Positions 38,570-47,809 of a stretch of DNA of 64,000 nucleotides are shown in pieces. The notes under the pieces were generated by a model. The model saw only the letters and a program-made list of their open reading frames with translations. It was not told where the DNA came from and did no database searches. Each line of letters opens with the position of its first letter. Positions within the stretch are counted from its first letter, which is position 1. The translations under genes and the position numbers were made by a program. Source of the stretch: Novipirellula galeiformis (GTDB lineage Bacteria > Planctomycetota > Planctomycetia > Pirellulales > Pirellulaceae); contig NZ_SJPT01000008.1 in assembly GCF_007860095.1 (NCBI RefSeq), positions 233,461 to 297,460 on the forward strand, written 5' to 3'.

Positions 38570-38589
38570 GCGCAGGAGTCTCTTGGGGG

Positions 38590-39642
38590 CTACTGCGATT
38601 GCTCTTTGTTGCAATGGTTGTCCATCGCAGTGGCTTCGCCCACGACATCCACCGGATGCGTGTACAGATAACGCCAAACATCTTCGTGCATGAATTCGCC
38701 GGTTGCTTTATCTTTGTAAGCCCGGCTGCCTGGCTGAACGCTGCTGTGAGCGGCGTTGGCATTGCCGTTGACATCAAAGTCGGTGACCAGCCGACGGGTG
38801 TTTTCGTAAGGGAATTTTACTTTGTCGACATTCACGATCGGGCCAAACTTGTGCATCCCGATCAACTCCCAGCTACGGCAATAGTGGTCGGCGGTCCAGC
38901 CACCATCGAGCACATGCGAGAAACCAAAGTAGCGGTTCTCAGGTGTTGCCGAAGGTAACGCTTGCCACGATTGATGTTGGTCTCGTGGACCGCATAAGGC
39001 AACGACGCGGGCCACCTTGACCTGTTTGGCAAACCGCGCCGCGGTGGTGGAGCCGTGGGACGACCCGGAAATGATCACCTTGTCCCAACGAAGGTCCTTG
39101 CCGTCTTCGCTAAGGAATTGTTCCCACTTGCCTTGCGGATGTTTTTTGGCCAGCCATTTCACGTATTGATAAGCACGCTCCATCATCCCATCGGGCTTGG
39201 GAATCTCCACCTCGTCGCTAAAGTCTTCACCGGTTGCGGCTTCCAATCGAATGTCGCCACGGCAATGATCGCTGACGGGTTTTTCTTGACAACAAATGCT
39301 GAACCACTTGTTGGCGTAGTGGACTTGCATCGCGTGCAGTCCATAGCCATTCAGCCGATCGAAGAGACCGCGGTTTGCCCCCATTAACCAAATCACCAAT
39401 TCGCCTCGTGGGGCAACCCGAGTGTCGACCGATGCAAATTGCAGGTCGGCAGGTTTGCCTTGATCCGATTCAAGCAAAAAGTTGATTTCCGGATGCGATT
39501 GGACTCGCGGGTCAATCTCGCTAGCACGCGTCGAAAATTTGTAGTGTTGAGGATTTGGGTCGTCAAATGATGGCGGTGCTGCCATCCCGGTCGAATAACA
39601 AACGAGAAAACTCAGGGACGCAGCGATGCAGCAAAGTCTCAT
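38590..39642 (-). CDS. BPSS1187-like alpha/beta hydrolase, secreted
   Basis: 350 residues with signal peptide MRLCCIAASLSFLVCYSTGM. The nucleophile elbow is GSSHGS in DKVIISGSSHGSTTAARFAK, following a strand, with ELVIWLMGANRG as the probable oxyanion-hole region. Late Asp and His candidates lie in DFDVNGNANAAHSSVQPGSR and MHEDVWRYLYTHPVDVVGEA. This fits the BPSS1187 family of alpha/beta hydrolase-like proteins, whose substrates are unknown. Several Cys (CCQEKPVSDHC) may form a disulfide in the periplasm. Convergent with the barrel protein gene. Confidence 0.8.
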   Translation of the reverse strand: MRLCCIAASLSFLVCYSTGMAAPPSFDDPNPQHYKFSTRASEIDPRVQSHPEINFLLESDQGKPADLQFASVDTRVAPRGELVIWLMGANRGLFDRLNGYGLHAMQVHYANKWFSICCQEKPVSDHCRGDIRLEAATGEDFSDEVEIPKPDGMMERAYQYVKWLAKKHPQGKWEQFLSEDGKDLRWDKVIISGSSHGSTTAARFAKQVKVARVVALCGPRDQHQSWQALPSATPENRYFGFSHVLDGGWTADHYCRSWELIGMHKFGPIVNVDKVKFPYENTRRLVTDFDVNGNANAAHSSVQPGSRAYKDKATGEFMHEDVWRYLYTHPVDVVGEATAMDNHCNKEQSQ

Positions 39643-39707
39643 AAAACGCCTTGAACAAAGGGAGGCAATGGAAGGATTGGGGAGGGGGCGACCGCAGCAG
39701 CCCGTTG

Positions 39708-41723
39708 TTATTGGGTCTCTAAGGCTAACATCATAATCGCAAGGGGCGGAATGTTTAGCTCTAAGCTGAACGGGCGACCGTGACTCGCTTGGTCGTGTGT
39801 TGTCAATGAACCGGGGTTCCCGATGTTGCTGCCGCCGTAGACCTCCGCATCGCTATTGAGGATTTCGACATAGTTTCCAGACTCGGGGACTCCGACACGG
39901 TAATGGGTATGGGGCGTGGGGGTGAAATTCGCTACCACGACGATGGATTGCTGCGCACGCGATGTTCGACAAAACGTGTAGATGCTTTTTGCGGCATCGT
40001 CCGCGGCGATCCATGAAAAGCCGGTGGGATCGCAATCGAGTTCATGCAGGGCAGGGTGATCTTTGTAAAACCGGTTGAGATCGGCGACAAAGTGTTGCAA
40101 GCCTTCGTGCGGCGGGTACTGTTGCAGGGTCCAGTCGAGTTCGCCGTCATATTTCCATTCCGACCACTGACCAAACTCGCACCCCATGAAGATCAATTTC
40201 TTGCCTGGAATCGCATATTGGTATCCATAAAGTAAACGCAGGTTGGCAAACTTTTGCCAATCATCCCCTGGCATCCCCGAGATCAGTGACCCTTTGCCGT
40301 GTACGACTTCGTCATGAGACAGCGGTAACATGAAGTTTTCGCTATAGGCATAGACCGAGCGAAAGGTCAGTTCGTTTTGGTGGTACTTGCGATGGATGGG
40401 ATCGCGTTTGATGTATCGCAACGTGTCGTGCATCCACCCCATGTCCCACTTGAAACTAAAGCCCAATCCACCGCTATACACGGGCCGTGACACACCGCCA
40501 TACGACGTCGACTCTTCGGCAAACGTCATCACGCCAGGGAAGTCGGCATGCAGATGCGTGTTCAATTCTTTCATGAAATGAATAGCATCGAAATTTTCGT
40601 TGCCACCAAAGCAATTGGGCACCCACTCGCCATCGTTGCGTGAATAATCCAAGTACAACATCGAAGCGACGGCATCGACTCGAAGCCCATCGATGTGATA
40701 CTCCTTGAGCCAAAAACGAGCGTTTGCGTTCAGGAAATCACGGACTTCATGGCGTCCGTAATTGAAAATGTGGGTTTGCCAATCGGGATGGAAACCTTGC
40801 TTCGGGTCATCGTGCTCGTAAAGCCCCGTGCCATCGAATCTCGCCAAGCCATGCGAGTCGTACGGAAAGTGCGCAGGCACCCAGTCCATGATCACGCCAA
40901 TGTCGTGTTGGTGACAATAGTCGACGAAATAACGAAACTCATCCGGTTCACCGAATCGGCTTGTCGGTGCGAAATAGCTCGTCACTTGATAGCCCCACGA
41001 ACCGTCGTAGGGAAACTCGGCAATCGGCATCAATTCGATGTGCGTGAAGCCAAGCGATTGAACGTACTCGACTAACATTTCGGCGAGTTCGCGATAACTA
41101 TGGTAGCGTCGTCCATCCCAAGGACGTTTCCAAGAGGGAAGATGAACTTCGTAAATCGACACCGGGCTGTGGAGTGCGTCAGTGTCGCTACGCTTCCGCA
41201 TCCATTGGGCATCGGACCATTGGTATCGATCCAGGTCATAGACGATCGATGCTGTCGCCGGAGGATGTTCGGCGTAAAACGAAAAGGGGTCAGCCTTGTG
41301 GAGTAGCTCGCCTTGCTTGGTGCGGATTCCGTACTTGTAGCTCGTGCCATGGGTCACGCCCGGTACAAAGCCGCTCCAGATCCCCGAGTCGCTACCGGAG
41401 AGCCAATCCGAACCGTGTTGCCATCCGTTGCCATCGGTCAACACACTCACTTCGGTTGCGTTGGGGGCCCACACCGCAAAGCGTGTTCCCGCAACATTGT
41501 CTTGGGTCTCGAGGTGGGCGCCGAGCCAGTGGTAACGCTCATCCGCCGCCACGCTGGAGTGGGCGACATCAACGCGTTGTACTGTATCACCGCGTTGCAC
41601 AGTATCACCGGGGTGCACTGTATCACCGGGGTGTGCGGTAGGGTTCGTTTTTGCACCGGCAGCGGCTGGGGAAGAGGTTTGGGCTTGGGGCGTTGGCTTT
41701 TGCGTCATTACGGGAACTCTCAT
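39708..41723 (-). CDS. glgB: 1,4-alpha-glucan branching enzyme GlgB
   Basis: Introduces alpha-1,6 branches in glycogen. 671 residues: a 65-residue low-complexity N-terminus with GDTV repeats ([20 protein letters not shown], from a 15-bp DNA repeat), a CBM48 domain ([11 protein letters not shown] ... [16 protein letters not shown]), the GH13 barrel, and a C-terminal beta domain. GH13 catalytic elements are visible: nucleophile Asp in [17 protein letters not shown], acid/base Glu in [12 protein letters not shown], and [14 protein letters not shown]. The length is shorter than the 730-residue E. coli enzyme because only one N-terminal CBM is present. An ATG at 41708 is an alternative start. No other glg gene is near. 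Confidence 0.96.
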   Translation of the reverse strand: MRVPVMTQKPTPQAQTSSPAAAGAKTNPTAHPGDTVHPGDTVQRGDTVQRVDVAHSSVAADERYHWLGAHLETQDNVAGTRFAVWAPNATEVSVLTDGNGWQHGSDWLSGSDSGIWSGFVPGVTHGTSYKYGIRTKQGELLHKADPFSFYAEHPPATASIVYDLDRYQWSDAQWMRKRSDTDALHSPVSIYEVHLPSWKRPWDGRRYHSYRELAEMLVEYVQSLGFTHIELMPIAEFPYDGSWGYQVTSYFAPTSRFGEPDEFRYFVDYCHQHDIGVIMDWVPAHFPYDSHGLARFDGTGLYEHDDPKQGFHPDWQTHIFNYGRHEVRDFLNANARFWLKEYHIDGLRVDAVASMLYLDYSRNDGEWVPNCFGGNENFDAIHFMKELNTHLHADFPGVMTFAEESTSYGGVSRPVYSGGLGFSFKWDMGWMHDTLRYIKRDPIHRKYHQNELTFRSVYAYSENFMLPLSHDEVVHGKGSLISGMPGDDWQKFANLRLLYGYQYAIPGKKLIFMGCEFGQWSEWKYDGELDWTLQQYPPHEGLQHFVADLNRFYKDHPALHELDCDPTGFSWIAADDAAKSIYTFCRTSRAQQSIVVVANFTPTPHTHYRVGVPESGNYVEILNSDAEVYGGSNIGNPGSLTTHDQASHGRPFSLELNIPPLAIMMLALETQ

Positions 41724-42113
41724 GCAAAAAGAGGGTTGAGCGTCAGTGGGGCAGTGGGGATGAGTGACCGATTGTGGGGGCGAGTGCCCGGTTTCCTGGC
41801 GTCATGGGGATAGGCGTGTTCGATACCGACCCTCTTAAAATAACGTTTTCCGCAGCGTTGCATGTAAAGAAAATGACCCGCTTTTGGACGGTCGAGATTT
41901 CGCCGCCATTGCGAAAGGGGAGAGTTCTGGAGCGTTTTCTTTGCTTGATCCCCCGATCCATCTGGTCCGTGGTACGCTTGACGCACCTGGCCTCTGAGCA
42001 TTTTGATTTGAGGTTGGGATGTTTGAGCATGAAATGCTCGGTTCCCTGTTAGAATATGCCGCCATGCTATGGCGGTCGGGCGTGTCACGTTTTTACCATC
42101 ACAGAGTGTTACG
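41724..42113. other. 390-base divergent intergenic region
   Basis: Separates glgB from the SRPBCC gene and should carry both promoters. Several short overlapping frames on both strands have no family resemblance. No RNA gene was recognised. Confidence 0.5.
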
Positions 42114-43046
42114 ATGCCTGCTTTTCATGTTTCTCGATCGCTTGAGATTGCATCGCCACCCGAGGTGGTTTTTGATTATGTCGCCGATTTTGGGAACTGG
42201 ACGAAGTGGTCGCCTTGGCTTGGTATCGATCCCGATGCGGTGGTCACTGTGAGCTCCAATCCAAATTCCGTCGGTTCGATTTACCGCTGGAAGGGAGATC
42301 TCGTTGGCCAAGGAGAGGTCGAACACTTGCACCTGGAGCCCGCTTGCCGAATCGAAGAAGAGATTCGGTTTGTGAAGCCGTTCAAGTCGAAGTCGAAAGT
42401 TCGTTTCGTATTTGAACCGGCTCCATCAGGCACCGTTGTGAGTTGGCAGATGGATGGCAAGTTGCCGTGGTTCATGTTCTGGATGCGGTCGAGCATGGAG
42501 ACCTACGTTGGCATGGACTACGATCGCGGGCTGAAAATGTTGCGTGAGCAACTCGAAACGGGCGAGGTGCTCTCGAAAACGGAAGTTCACGGGGTCGAGT
42601 CGGTTCCGCCAATCGATTTTTACGGGCTTAGTGATACTTGCCCTATTAGTGAAGTCGGTCCCGCGATGGATCGCATTTTCTCCAAGATCCAGATGCGGCT
42701 CACCGAGGTTGATGTTGCGATCGATGCTTCGATGCTGAGCGCGTATCATCCCTGCGATTTGAAGCAGCATGAATTTCGATTCACCAGCGGATATGCGGTT
42801 GGCGAAGACGAGGGGATGGCAGCGGGGTTAGCGCATTGTCATTTGCGGGGTGGCAGCGCGCTGCACGTCCGGCATATCGGCAGCTACGAGAATCTAGGCA
42901 ATGCGTGGAGCGGTGCGTATCAGTACGCTCGCTACAAAAAACTGAAGGTGCTTCGCCAGGATGCCTATGAAATCTATCGAAATGATCCACACTCGACGCC
43001 ACCATGCGATCGGATTACCGATATCTACCTGCCCGTCAAGTCGTAA
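42114..43046 (+). CDS. SRPBCC (polyketide cyclase-like) domain fused to GyrI-like effector-binding domain
   Basis: 310 residues from the ATG at 42114; the frame is open from 42069 but the extra residues are not protein-like. Residues 1-145 form an SRPBCC/START-like fold (RSLEIASPPEVVFDYVADFG, WSPWLGIDPDA, GSIYRWKGDLVGQG, WMRSSMETYVGMDYDRGLKM). Residues 155-310 resemble the AraC-effector/GyrI-like domain (SEVGPAMDRIFSKI, HVRHIGSYENLGNAWSGAYQ, IYRNDPHSTPPCDRITDIYL). Both halves bind small hydrophobic ligands in other proteins. There is no DNA-binding domain, so a ligand-binding or detoxifying role is inferred. Confidence 0.88.
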   Translation: MPAFHVSRSLEIASPPEVVFDYVADFGNWTKWSPWLGIDPDAVVTVSSNPNSVGSIYRWKGDLVGQGEVEHLHLEPACRIEEEIRFVKPFKSKSKVRFVFEPAPSGTVVSWQMDGKLPWFMFWMRSSMETYVGMDYDRGLKMLREQLETGEVLSKTEVHGVESVPPIDFYGLSDTCPISEVGPAMDRIFSKIQMRLTEVDVAIDASMLSAYHPCDLKQHEFRFTSGYAVGEDEGMAAGLAHCHLRGGSALHVRHIGSYENLGNAWSGAYQYARYKKLKVLRQDAYEIYRNDPHSTPPCDRITDIYLPVKS

Positions 43047-43091
43047 GGCAAACAAGTCGTAGCGTAAAAAGGGGCATTCATTGTTGCCACG

Positions 43092-43442
43092 CTAGCGGCT
43101 CGTGATCAGCATCAGCAGCAACGGGAATACGACAAGAAAGAACCAGCCCATCATGGATACGACGATCGGCGGCGACTTTTTATCGATGAAGGGCCCGTGA
43201 ATGAAGCCGGTGTAGTTGCCCCAATATTCAGGGAACCCGATGAATGACAGCGGCCACAAGAGCACGAGCACAAAGGCGAAGGTTCCGCTGTAAATGGAGA
43301 TTCCCACGGCGATGACGATCGCGACGATCTTCGCCGAGGTGAACCGAAATCGTTCGGTCATCATGAAAGGGTAGATGACGAGGCCCGCTACGCAGAACAC
43401 AAAGACCACGAACAGCGCCCACGGATTATCGATTTGGATCAC
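43092..43442 (-). CDS. Small membrane protein, unknown
   Basis: 116 residues with three membrane segments (about 8-28, 38-68 and 92-113) and a polar loop GFPEYWGNYTGFIHGPFIDK. No known family was recognised. The ATG at 43442 is the first Met of the frame (MIQIDNPWALFVVFVFCVAG). Converges on the SRPBCC gene with a 45-base gap. Confidence 0.6.
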   Translation of the reverse strand: MIQIDNPWALFVVFVFCVAGLVIYPFMMTERFRFTSAKIVAIVIAVGISIYSGTFAFVLVLLWPLSFIGFPEYWGNYTGFIHGPFIDKKSPPIVVSMMGWFFLVVFPLLLMLITSR

Positions 43443-43534
43443 GGCACGCGTGGACCTTGCTCGTGTAACGGGAGAGGCGGTTGATCGTGAGTCGAGTGAA
43501 AGTCGTTGCCAGCCAGAAAAGTGTACAAGCAGAC

Positions 43535-43972
43535 TTAGTCAGAAATCGACGCCTTGGTGGGTGACGCTTTGTCCGTTGCTGCAAACTGCTCTTTGTTCAG
43601 CGACCTTGCCCTCCCATCCGCAAACGCAACGTAGCCACCCGATGTCGGTACGTCTCTGTGATACGCCAAAATCACCGACTCATTTCGTTGAAGGTCTTCC
43701 GCAATATTGTAAGACCAGATAACCACGTAATTACCTGATCGAAGCGAGGTCGTGCACTGCGACGACACCGTTGCGTTCCCCTGCAACCAACCAAATGGGG
43801 CTTCGAATTCGGCAAGCTCGTCGATGTGGGTCGGTGGTTCCCGATGCTCGCCCACGTACTGGTGATATTGTAGGACAATCGAGCCGAGATCTGCCTTAGC
43901 TTGCGCACTTTCCGCAGGCGGCTTCGTACAACCCGTCAACGTCAAAATCACGAATGCGGATATGACTCTCAT
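43535..43972 (-). CDS. Small lipoprotein with DUF1559-like C-terminal motif, unknown
   Basis: 145 residues with a short lipoprotein signal, MRVISAFVILTLTGC, lipobox LTLTGC ending at Cys15. The body contains LGSIVLQYHQYVGEHREPPT, a helix resembling the start of pseudopilin-like sequences, and ends with SGGYVAFADGRARSLNKEQF, close to the G-x-x-V-x-F-x-DG-x pattern seen at the end of planctomycete pilin-like proteins. Function is unknown. It lies next to the first attC-like site and may be a cassette gene in reverse orientation. Confidence 0.6.
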   Translation of the reverse strand: MRVISAFVILTLTGCTKPPAESAQAKADLGSIVLQYHQYVGEHREPPTHIDELAEFEAPFGWLQGNATVSSQCTTSLRSGNYVVIWSYNIAEDLQRNESVILAYHRDVPTSGGYVAFADGRARSLNKEQFAATDKASPTKASISD

Positions 43973-43995
43973 GCTTCGGCCTCAACAAGCTGAAC

Positions 43996-44139
43996 CCATC
44001 ACGGGAGGTTTTTACGTCACCGCCCTGAACGAAGCGAGGATGCCCTGAACTAGATTTGATTGTATAATGACAGCGAGCCCGACACCACATCGAAGGTGTG
44101 CCCGCAGGGCCTTTGCGTAAAAACCATGTTGTGTGACCC
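43996..44139 (+). repeat. attC-like imperfect palindrome A (putative integron recombination site)
   Basis: About 144 bases with complementary ends: ATCACGGGAGGTTTTTACG at 43998-44016, and GCGTAAAAACCATGTTGTG onward at 44115-44139. Internal arms GCCCTG (44022-44027) and CAGGGC (44105-44110) also pair. The right end holds a G/TTGTGTG core like the attC R' box. Length falls at the upper end of known attC sites. The left R'' box is degenerate. Confidence 0.6.
44063..44068 (+). promoter_or_regulatory. Possible -10 promoter element for the ParD/ParE cassette
   Basis: TATAAT inside attC-like site A, 95 bases upstream of the parD start. No good -35 element is at the right distance, so this is weak. 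Confidence 0.25.
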
Positions 44140-44162
44140 GGCAGCCCCAGTTGGAGGAATCG

Positions 44163-44405
44163 ATGAATGTACAACTTAGCCCCGATTCGATGCAATTCGT
44201 AGAGGGCTTGGTGGCGTCAGGACAGTTCGAATCTACAGAGGCCGCGGTTGCCGCGGGCGTGCAGTTATTGAAGAGTCAGCAGCTGTTGCGAGCGGAAATT
44301 CAAAAGGGAATTGATGAACTAGACGCGGGTCAGGGAATCGACGGAGATGTCGTGTTCAGCGAACTGCGAGAGCGCGCAAAGAAGGCGATGGAGTCAGCCG
44401 AGTAA
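44163..44405 (+). CDS. parD: ParD-family antitoxin
   Basis: 80-residue antitoxin of a type II toxin-antitoxin pair, from the ATG at 44163 with GGAGGA just upstream; the in-frame ATG at 44133 lies inside the attC-like site and is rejected. MNVQLSPDSMQFVEGLVASG and FESTEAAVAAGVQLLKSQQL are the ribbon-helix-helix of the CopG/ParD (RHH_1) family, followed by a disordered acidic tail (EIQKGIDELDAGQGIDGDVV) that would wrap the toxin. The ParD dimer normally represses its own operon. The stop codon overlaps the ParE start as TAATG. Confidence 0.9.
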   Translation: MNVQLSPDSMQFVEGLVASGQFESTEAAVAAGVQLLKSQQLLRAEIQKGIDELDAGQGIDGDVVFSELRERAKKAMESAE

Positions 44406-44689
44406 TGCCGAGGTTGATAATTGCACCGTCCGCGCAACAGGACTTGTCGGACATCTGCGATTACATCGCACGCGACAAACCCATTGCGGCGGCTAATTGG
44501 GTCGAGAAAATCGAAGCGAAGTGCAATCTCATCGCGACAACGCCAGAATTAGGAGAACGGCGGCCTGAGTACGGTCGCGACATTCGCAGTAGTGTGGTTG
44601 GTCGCTACGTAATATTCTTCAGGCCAATCAAGGACGGTATCCAGGTCGCACGAGTGATCGCCGGGGACCGCGACATCCGTTCACTCTAG
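44405..44689 (+). CDS. parE: ParE-family toxin
   Basis: 94-residue RelE/ParE-superfamily toxin: LIIAPSAQQDLSDICDYIAR, AANWVEKIEAKCNLIATTPE, LGERRPEYGRDIRSSVVGRY, VIFFRPIKDGIQVARVIAGD, all in the family order. ParE toxins poison DNA gyrase, whereas RelE relatives cleave mRNA; the ParE-type sequence favours gyrase, but this is not proven here. The start overlaps the antitoxin stop by one base. Its stop codon touches the left end of attC-like site B, as is usual for a cassette gene. Confidence 0.92.
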   Translation: MPRLIIAPSAQQDLSDICDYIARDKPIAAANWVEKIEAKCNLIATTPELGERRPEYGRDIRSSVVGRYVIFFRPIKDGIQVARVIAGDRDIRSL

Positions 44690-44906
44690 GGTCACACAAC
44701 GGAAGGTTTTTACGACACCGCTTCTCTCCAAAGCCAATAAGCGTCGCAACACAAAACAGTTTACCAAAAAGAAACCGCGTTGCCAAAGAGTCGGTGTCCG
44801 CGGCGTGGCAAACCAAAACGCGTCACCGAAATGGAGCAACATGCCAAACCAAACGAGTCTCCAACGACGAAGCCGCGGCCTTGCGTAAAAACCATGTTGT
44901 GCGACC
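44689..44906 (+). repeat. attC-like imperfect palindrome B (putative integron recombination site)
   Basis: Complementary ends: GGGTCACACAACGGAAGG then TTTTTACG at 44689-44714, and GCGTAAAAACCATGTTGTGC then GACC at 44883-44906. The arms differ by two extra bases on the left, like the bulges of real attC hairpins. The right core is G/TTGTGC at 44896-44902. At 218 bases it is longer than classical attC sites and may contain a fused or internal element. Confidence 0.6.
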
Positions 44907-44924
44907 GGAACCTGACGGAGCGAG

Positions 44925-45212
44925 TTAGCCCCAGAGTCGATATGCAGCGATCCCCAGTGCGAAAATCGCCGACAGATAGGCAAACATCGCGAGCATATCG
45001 AAGGCCTGATGGAACCCGCGGAGAAACCAGCGTCGTCCAGTAACTGTCCAAACGACAACCACCGTAAGGGCCGCAAGGATTAGCCAGATGTTGTGTCGGA
45101 AATAGCACAAAAGGCCCAACGATGTGATGGAAACGATGAAGAGGAACCACAGGGCAAGCGTCGATGGCCGCCAAGCATGCGCGGTTTCGATTGTAGGGCG
45201 CTCGGCCATCAC
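44925..45212 (-). CDS. Small membrane protein in putative cassette, unknown
   Basis: 95 residues with two to three membrane segments (about 18-35 LALWFLFIVSITSLGLLCYF, 36-52 IWLILAALTVVVVWTV, and 70-92 FDMLAMFAYLSAIFALGIAA). The polar N-terminus is MMAERPTIETAHAWRPSTLA. No family was recognised. It sits between attC-like sites B and C and is transcribed toward B, opposite to the ParD/ParE genes. Confidence 0.55.
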   Translation of the reverse strand: MMAERPTIETAHAWRPSTLALWFLFIVSITSLGLLCYFRHNIWLILAALTVVVVWTVTGRRWFLRGFHQAFDMLAMFAYLSAIFALGIAAYRLWG

Positions 45213-45225
45213 TGTATTTACGCTA

Positions 45226-45263
45226 GGTCACACAACGAGGTTATGTACGACAGGGTGTCGTAC
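45226..45263 (+). repeat. attC-like half-site C with compact hairpin (truncated)
   Basis: GGTCACACAACGAGGTTATG at 45226-45245 matches the left end of site B. It runs into a perfect 8-bp hairpin, GTACGACA-GGG-TGTCGTAC, at 45245-45263. No right-hand GTTGTGYGACC core follows, so it looks like a decayed site at the end of the array. Confidence 0.5.
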
Positions 45264-45743
45264 TATACGGAGGCGAGGATCCACGTTGGAAGCTCGTCGT
45301 TTTTATTCACGGATTGTAATCGAGTTTCCGCATACCTACGTCACTTGTTGCTGCAAAATGTTCGGCAACCGAAATCCCTTTTGGCGGGTAAGTCGTTGCG
45401 GCGACGAAGTGGAGCTCGCTTGTTGTAAGGACAAGGTTGAGACTGGACTTTTGCCGGCATTGCCTGCACTCGAGGGTTGCTCCTGCTGACGTGGGAGGCC
45501 AGTGCGGCAATCTCGCTTGGTAACCTCTTGAAATACTCGGCGGTCGCAAACCGCCCAAGCTGCCAGCAGGGTGAAGCGGCAGGGTGAAGCAGCAGGGTGA
45601 AGCAGCGGCGGGAGGGCAAGTGGGTTCGTCTTTACTCGTAGGGGTGCCTTTTTATATACCTGTCGATTGCCGCAGAAGAACGGCAATGGGGACTTCGCCA
45701 GTGGAGGTCTCCTGCATTCGATGGGTTAAGAAAGGATTCCGCT
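45264..45743. other. About 480-base intergenic region with a 13-bp tandem repeat
   Basis: No gene is supported between the cassette remnant and the MscS gene. It holds three near-perfect tandem copies of GCAGGGTGAAGCR at 45566-45604. The last 100 bases should carry the MscS promoter. Confidence 0.55.
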
Positions 45744-46757
45744 ATGGTTGAAGGCACTGAGACGATCGTTCCCGAGGGTACCGCTACCGCTCCCCGCGTC
45801 AGTTTTTCTGAAGCGACCGAGCAAGTGATTGGGAATTTGACCAGCGGCGAGGGGGACATGGTGAGCGTGGTGGATTACGCGACCCAACATTTAGCTCCCC
45901 AGTTGTTTCTCGCTGCGATCGGCTTGGGCATTGTCTTTATTGGCTACCTAGCGGCGAGTTACTTGTCGCGTGTGATCAGCAAACCAATCTGTCGACGTGT
46001 TGATGAAACGTTTGGCATCTTCGTTGGCAAAATCGTTTTCTACAGCATCATGTTTGGAGTGGTCGGAGCGGTCTTGTCCAAGATGGGGGCTCCGCTCGGT
46101 GGTTTAGCAGCGATGCTGACCGCGGCTGGTTTTGCTATCGGTTTGGCGTTTCAGGGAACCCTTAGCAATTTCGCGTCGGGTGTATTGATGTTGGTGTTTC
46201 GTCCCTTCAAAGTCGGCGACGTGGTCAACGCGGCTGGCGTGATGGGAAAAGTCAACGAAATCGATCTATTTACCACCACTTTAGACACGCCGGACAATCG
46301 CCGCATCATCGTTCCGAACAGTTCGATTTCGGGCGGAACGATTGAAAATATCAGCCACCATGCTCATCGGCGCGTCGAAGTTCCGGTCGGAGTGGCTTAC
46401 GCGGCCGATATCGACATGACTCGTGCCGCATTGACTGCTGCGGTGATGACGTTCGAGAGTGAGTTCATTCCGGGCGAGAAACGCGGGTATGCCGTGATTA
46501 TGAGCAATTTGGGGGCAAGTTCCGTCGATTGGCTGGTGCGAATGTGGGTTCCATCGAAAGACTTTTTCCGGCTCAAAGAATCCTTGACGGTCGAAATCAA
46601 GCGTCAACTTGATGCTCACGAGATCAGCATTCCGTTCCCACAACTCGATGTGCATCTGCGTCGTGACGAGGGGGACGAGGAAGTGCTCTTCCAACGTCCC
46701 CGCGTCCGCCCAATGCGGCGAAACGCAGCGGAACCCTCGTTTCCGCATGCGTCGTAG
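45744..46757 (+). CDS. Small-conductance mechanosensitive channel (MscS family)
   Basis: 337-residue channel that opens under membrane tension to release solutes on hypo-osmotic shock. Three helices: about 53-75 (LFLAAIGLGIVFIGYLAASY), 92-112, and the pore helix TM3 in GGLAAMLTAAGFAIGLAFQG then TLSNFASGVLML. This is followed by the beta domain start FRPFKVGDVVNAAGVMGKVN and NRRIIVPNSSISGGTIENIS, the classic MscS signature. The C-terminal alpha/beta domain ends with ISIPFPQLDVHLRR plus a 25-residue charged tail. The length is a little above the 286 residues of E. coli MscS. Monocistronic. Confidence 0.95.
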   Translation: MVEGTETIVPEGTATAPRVSFSEATEQVIGNLTSGEGDMVSVVDYATQHLAPQLFLAAIGLGIVFIGYLAASYLSRVISKPICRRVDETFGIFVGKIVFYSIMFGVVGAVLSKMGAPLGGLAAMLTAAGFAIGLAFQGTLSNFASGVLMLVFRPFKVGDVVNAAGVMGKVNEIDLFTTTLDTPDNRRIIVPNSSISGGTIENISHHAHRRVEVPVGVAYAADIDMTRAALTAAVMTFESEFIPGEKRGYAVIMSNLGASSVDWLVRMWVPSKDFFRLKESLTVEIKRQLDAHEISIPFPQLDVHLRRDEGDEEVLFQRPRVRPMRRNAAEPSFPHAS

Positions 46758-46966
46758 CGATCTGTCTGAAAATGGCCTAAATGCCCTCTGCGAAAAATTT
46801 TCGAATGCCCAACCCGGCGTCCGCAGAAGCGATTATGATGACCCCGACTTAAAGTGGTTCACATAATCATCCATCGCTGAATCGTTTCATTTCACACCCT
46901 AGCGACGCTCGTTAGGACGCTGGGGAAACATCGCGATTGGAACAGGGACGAGGGAGCTAGACGAGC

Positions 46967-47692
46967 ATGTGGCACACCAGCCGGGGGGATCGGACGCTAC
47001 GAGGCAGCGAAGCAACATTAGTGAGTCTTGCCATCGATACGATGATCGATGCGTTGTTGGTTCATTTGGATGACGAAGATGATGCCTCGATGGCGCCGGA
47101 ATGCCAATCGGGGATCGCCGTTTATGATGCCTTGGCCGCGTCGCAACGAATCGGCCTGTTGCACGATGTTGCACGCTATCTGTTGACCGAGACGGAATCG
47201 GTCCTACCGTTGTCCGCCGCGACCGAAGCTGCGATTGCCGCGATCTATGTTGAAGTGCGTGATCAGGTGGCGATCGAGATTGATCTTTACAGCGAGAATG
47301 CCGAGGGCGATTGCTTTAACGACGGGGCGACTTGGCGAAATTTGGTGTTGGATGCCTATCAATTACTCTTTCGCGAGGCGGAACCGGGGCAGGATTTTTA
47401 TCGCGAATCGGACGCCTGCTTCGACCCGTCCTGGCAACCCGAGCCTACGTCGGATGACCTTGAGCATTGGGAGACGTTAATCGAACGGTTGACCGATGCG
47501 GTGTTGTGGGATCGCGATTTCGAAATGGCCGATTCCTTCCTGGATGTTGATCCTGGGGTCTCGGATCGTCGTCGACGATTGCTGGGGATCGACGCCGATT
47601 ATTTTACCTACGTGGCTCCCGATCCACGTCCCGAGCAAATGATGCGTTTGGTTTGGGATACACGCGACATCGTGCGTTCCAAACCGCGGTAA
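46967..47692 (+). CDS. Conserved hypothetical acidic protein
   Basis: 241 residues, strongly acidic (DDEDDASMAPE, DLYSENAEGDCFNDGATWRN), without signal peptide or membrane segment. The pattern is mostly helical, with motifs LLHDVARYLLTETESVLPLS and DRDFEMADSFLDVDPGVSDR and a terminal WDTRDIVRSKPR. No named family was recognised; such proteins occur singly in planctomycete genomes by my reading, which is not checked. It is transcribed toward the phospholipase C-like gene, 117 bases upstream of it. Confidence 0.6.
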   Translation: MWHTSRGDRTLRGSEATLVSLAIDTMIDALLVHLDDEDDASMAPECQSGIAVYDALAASQRIGLLHDVARYLLTETESVLPLSAATEAAIAAIYVEVRDQVAIEIDLYSENAEGDCFNDGATWRNLVLDAYQLLFREAEPGQDFYRESDACFDPSWQPEPTSDDLEHWETLIERLTDAVLWDRDFEMADSFLDVDPGVSDRRRRLLGIDADYFTYVAPDPRPEQMMRLVWDTRDIVRSKPR

Positions 47693-47809
47693 CCGGCGTT
47701 CCACGTTAGATTCATCTTGCCACCGCCCGTGGAAAGTCGGCACACTAAGCTGACGTCCCCCCTTCCGCATCTTCGGGCCTGTGTTTGGTTACCCGCTTGA
47801 GTTGCCAAA

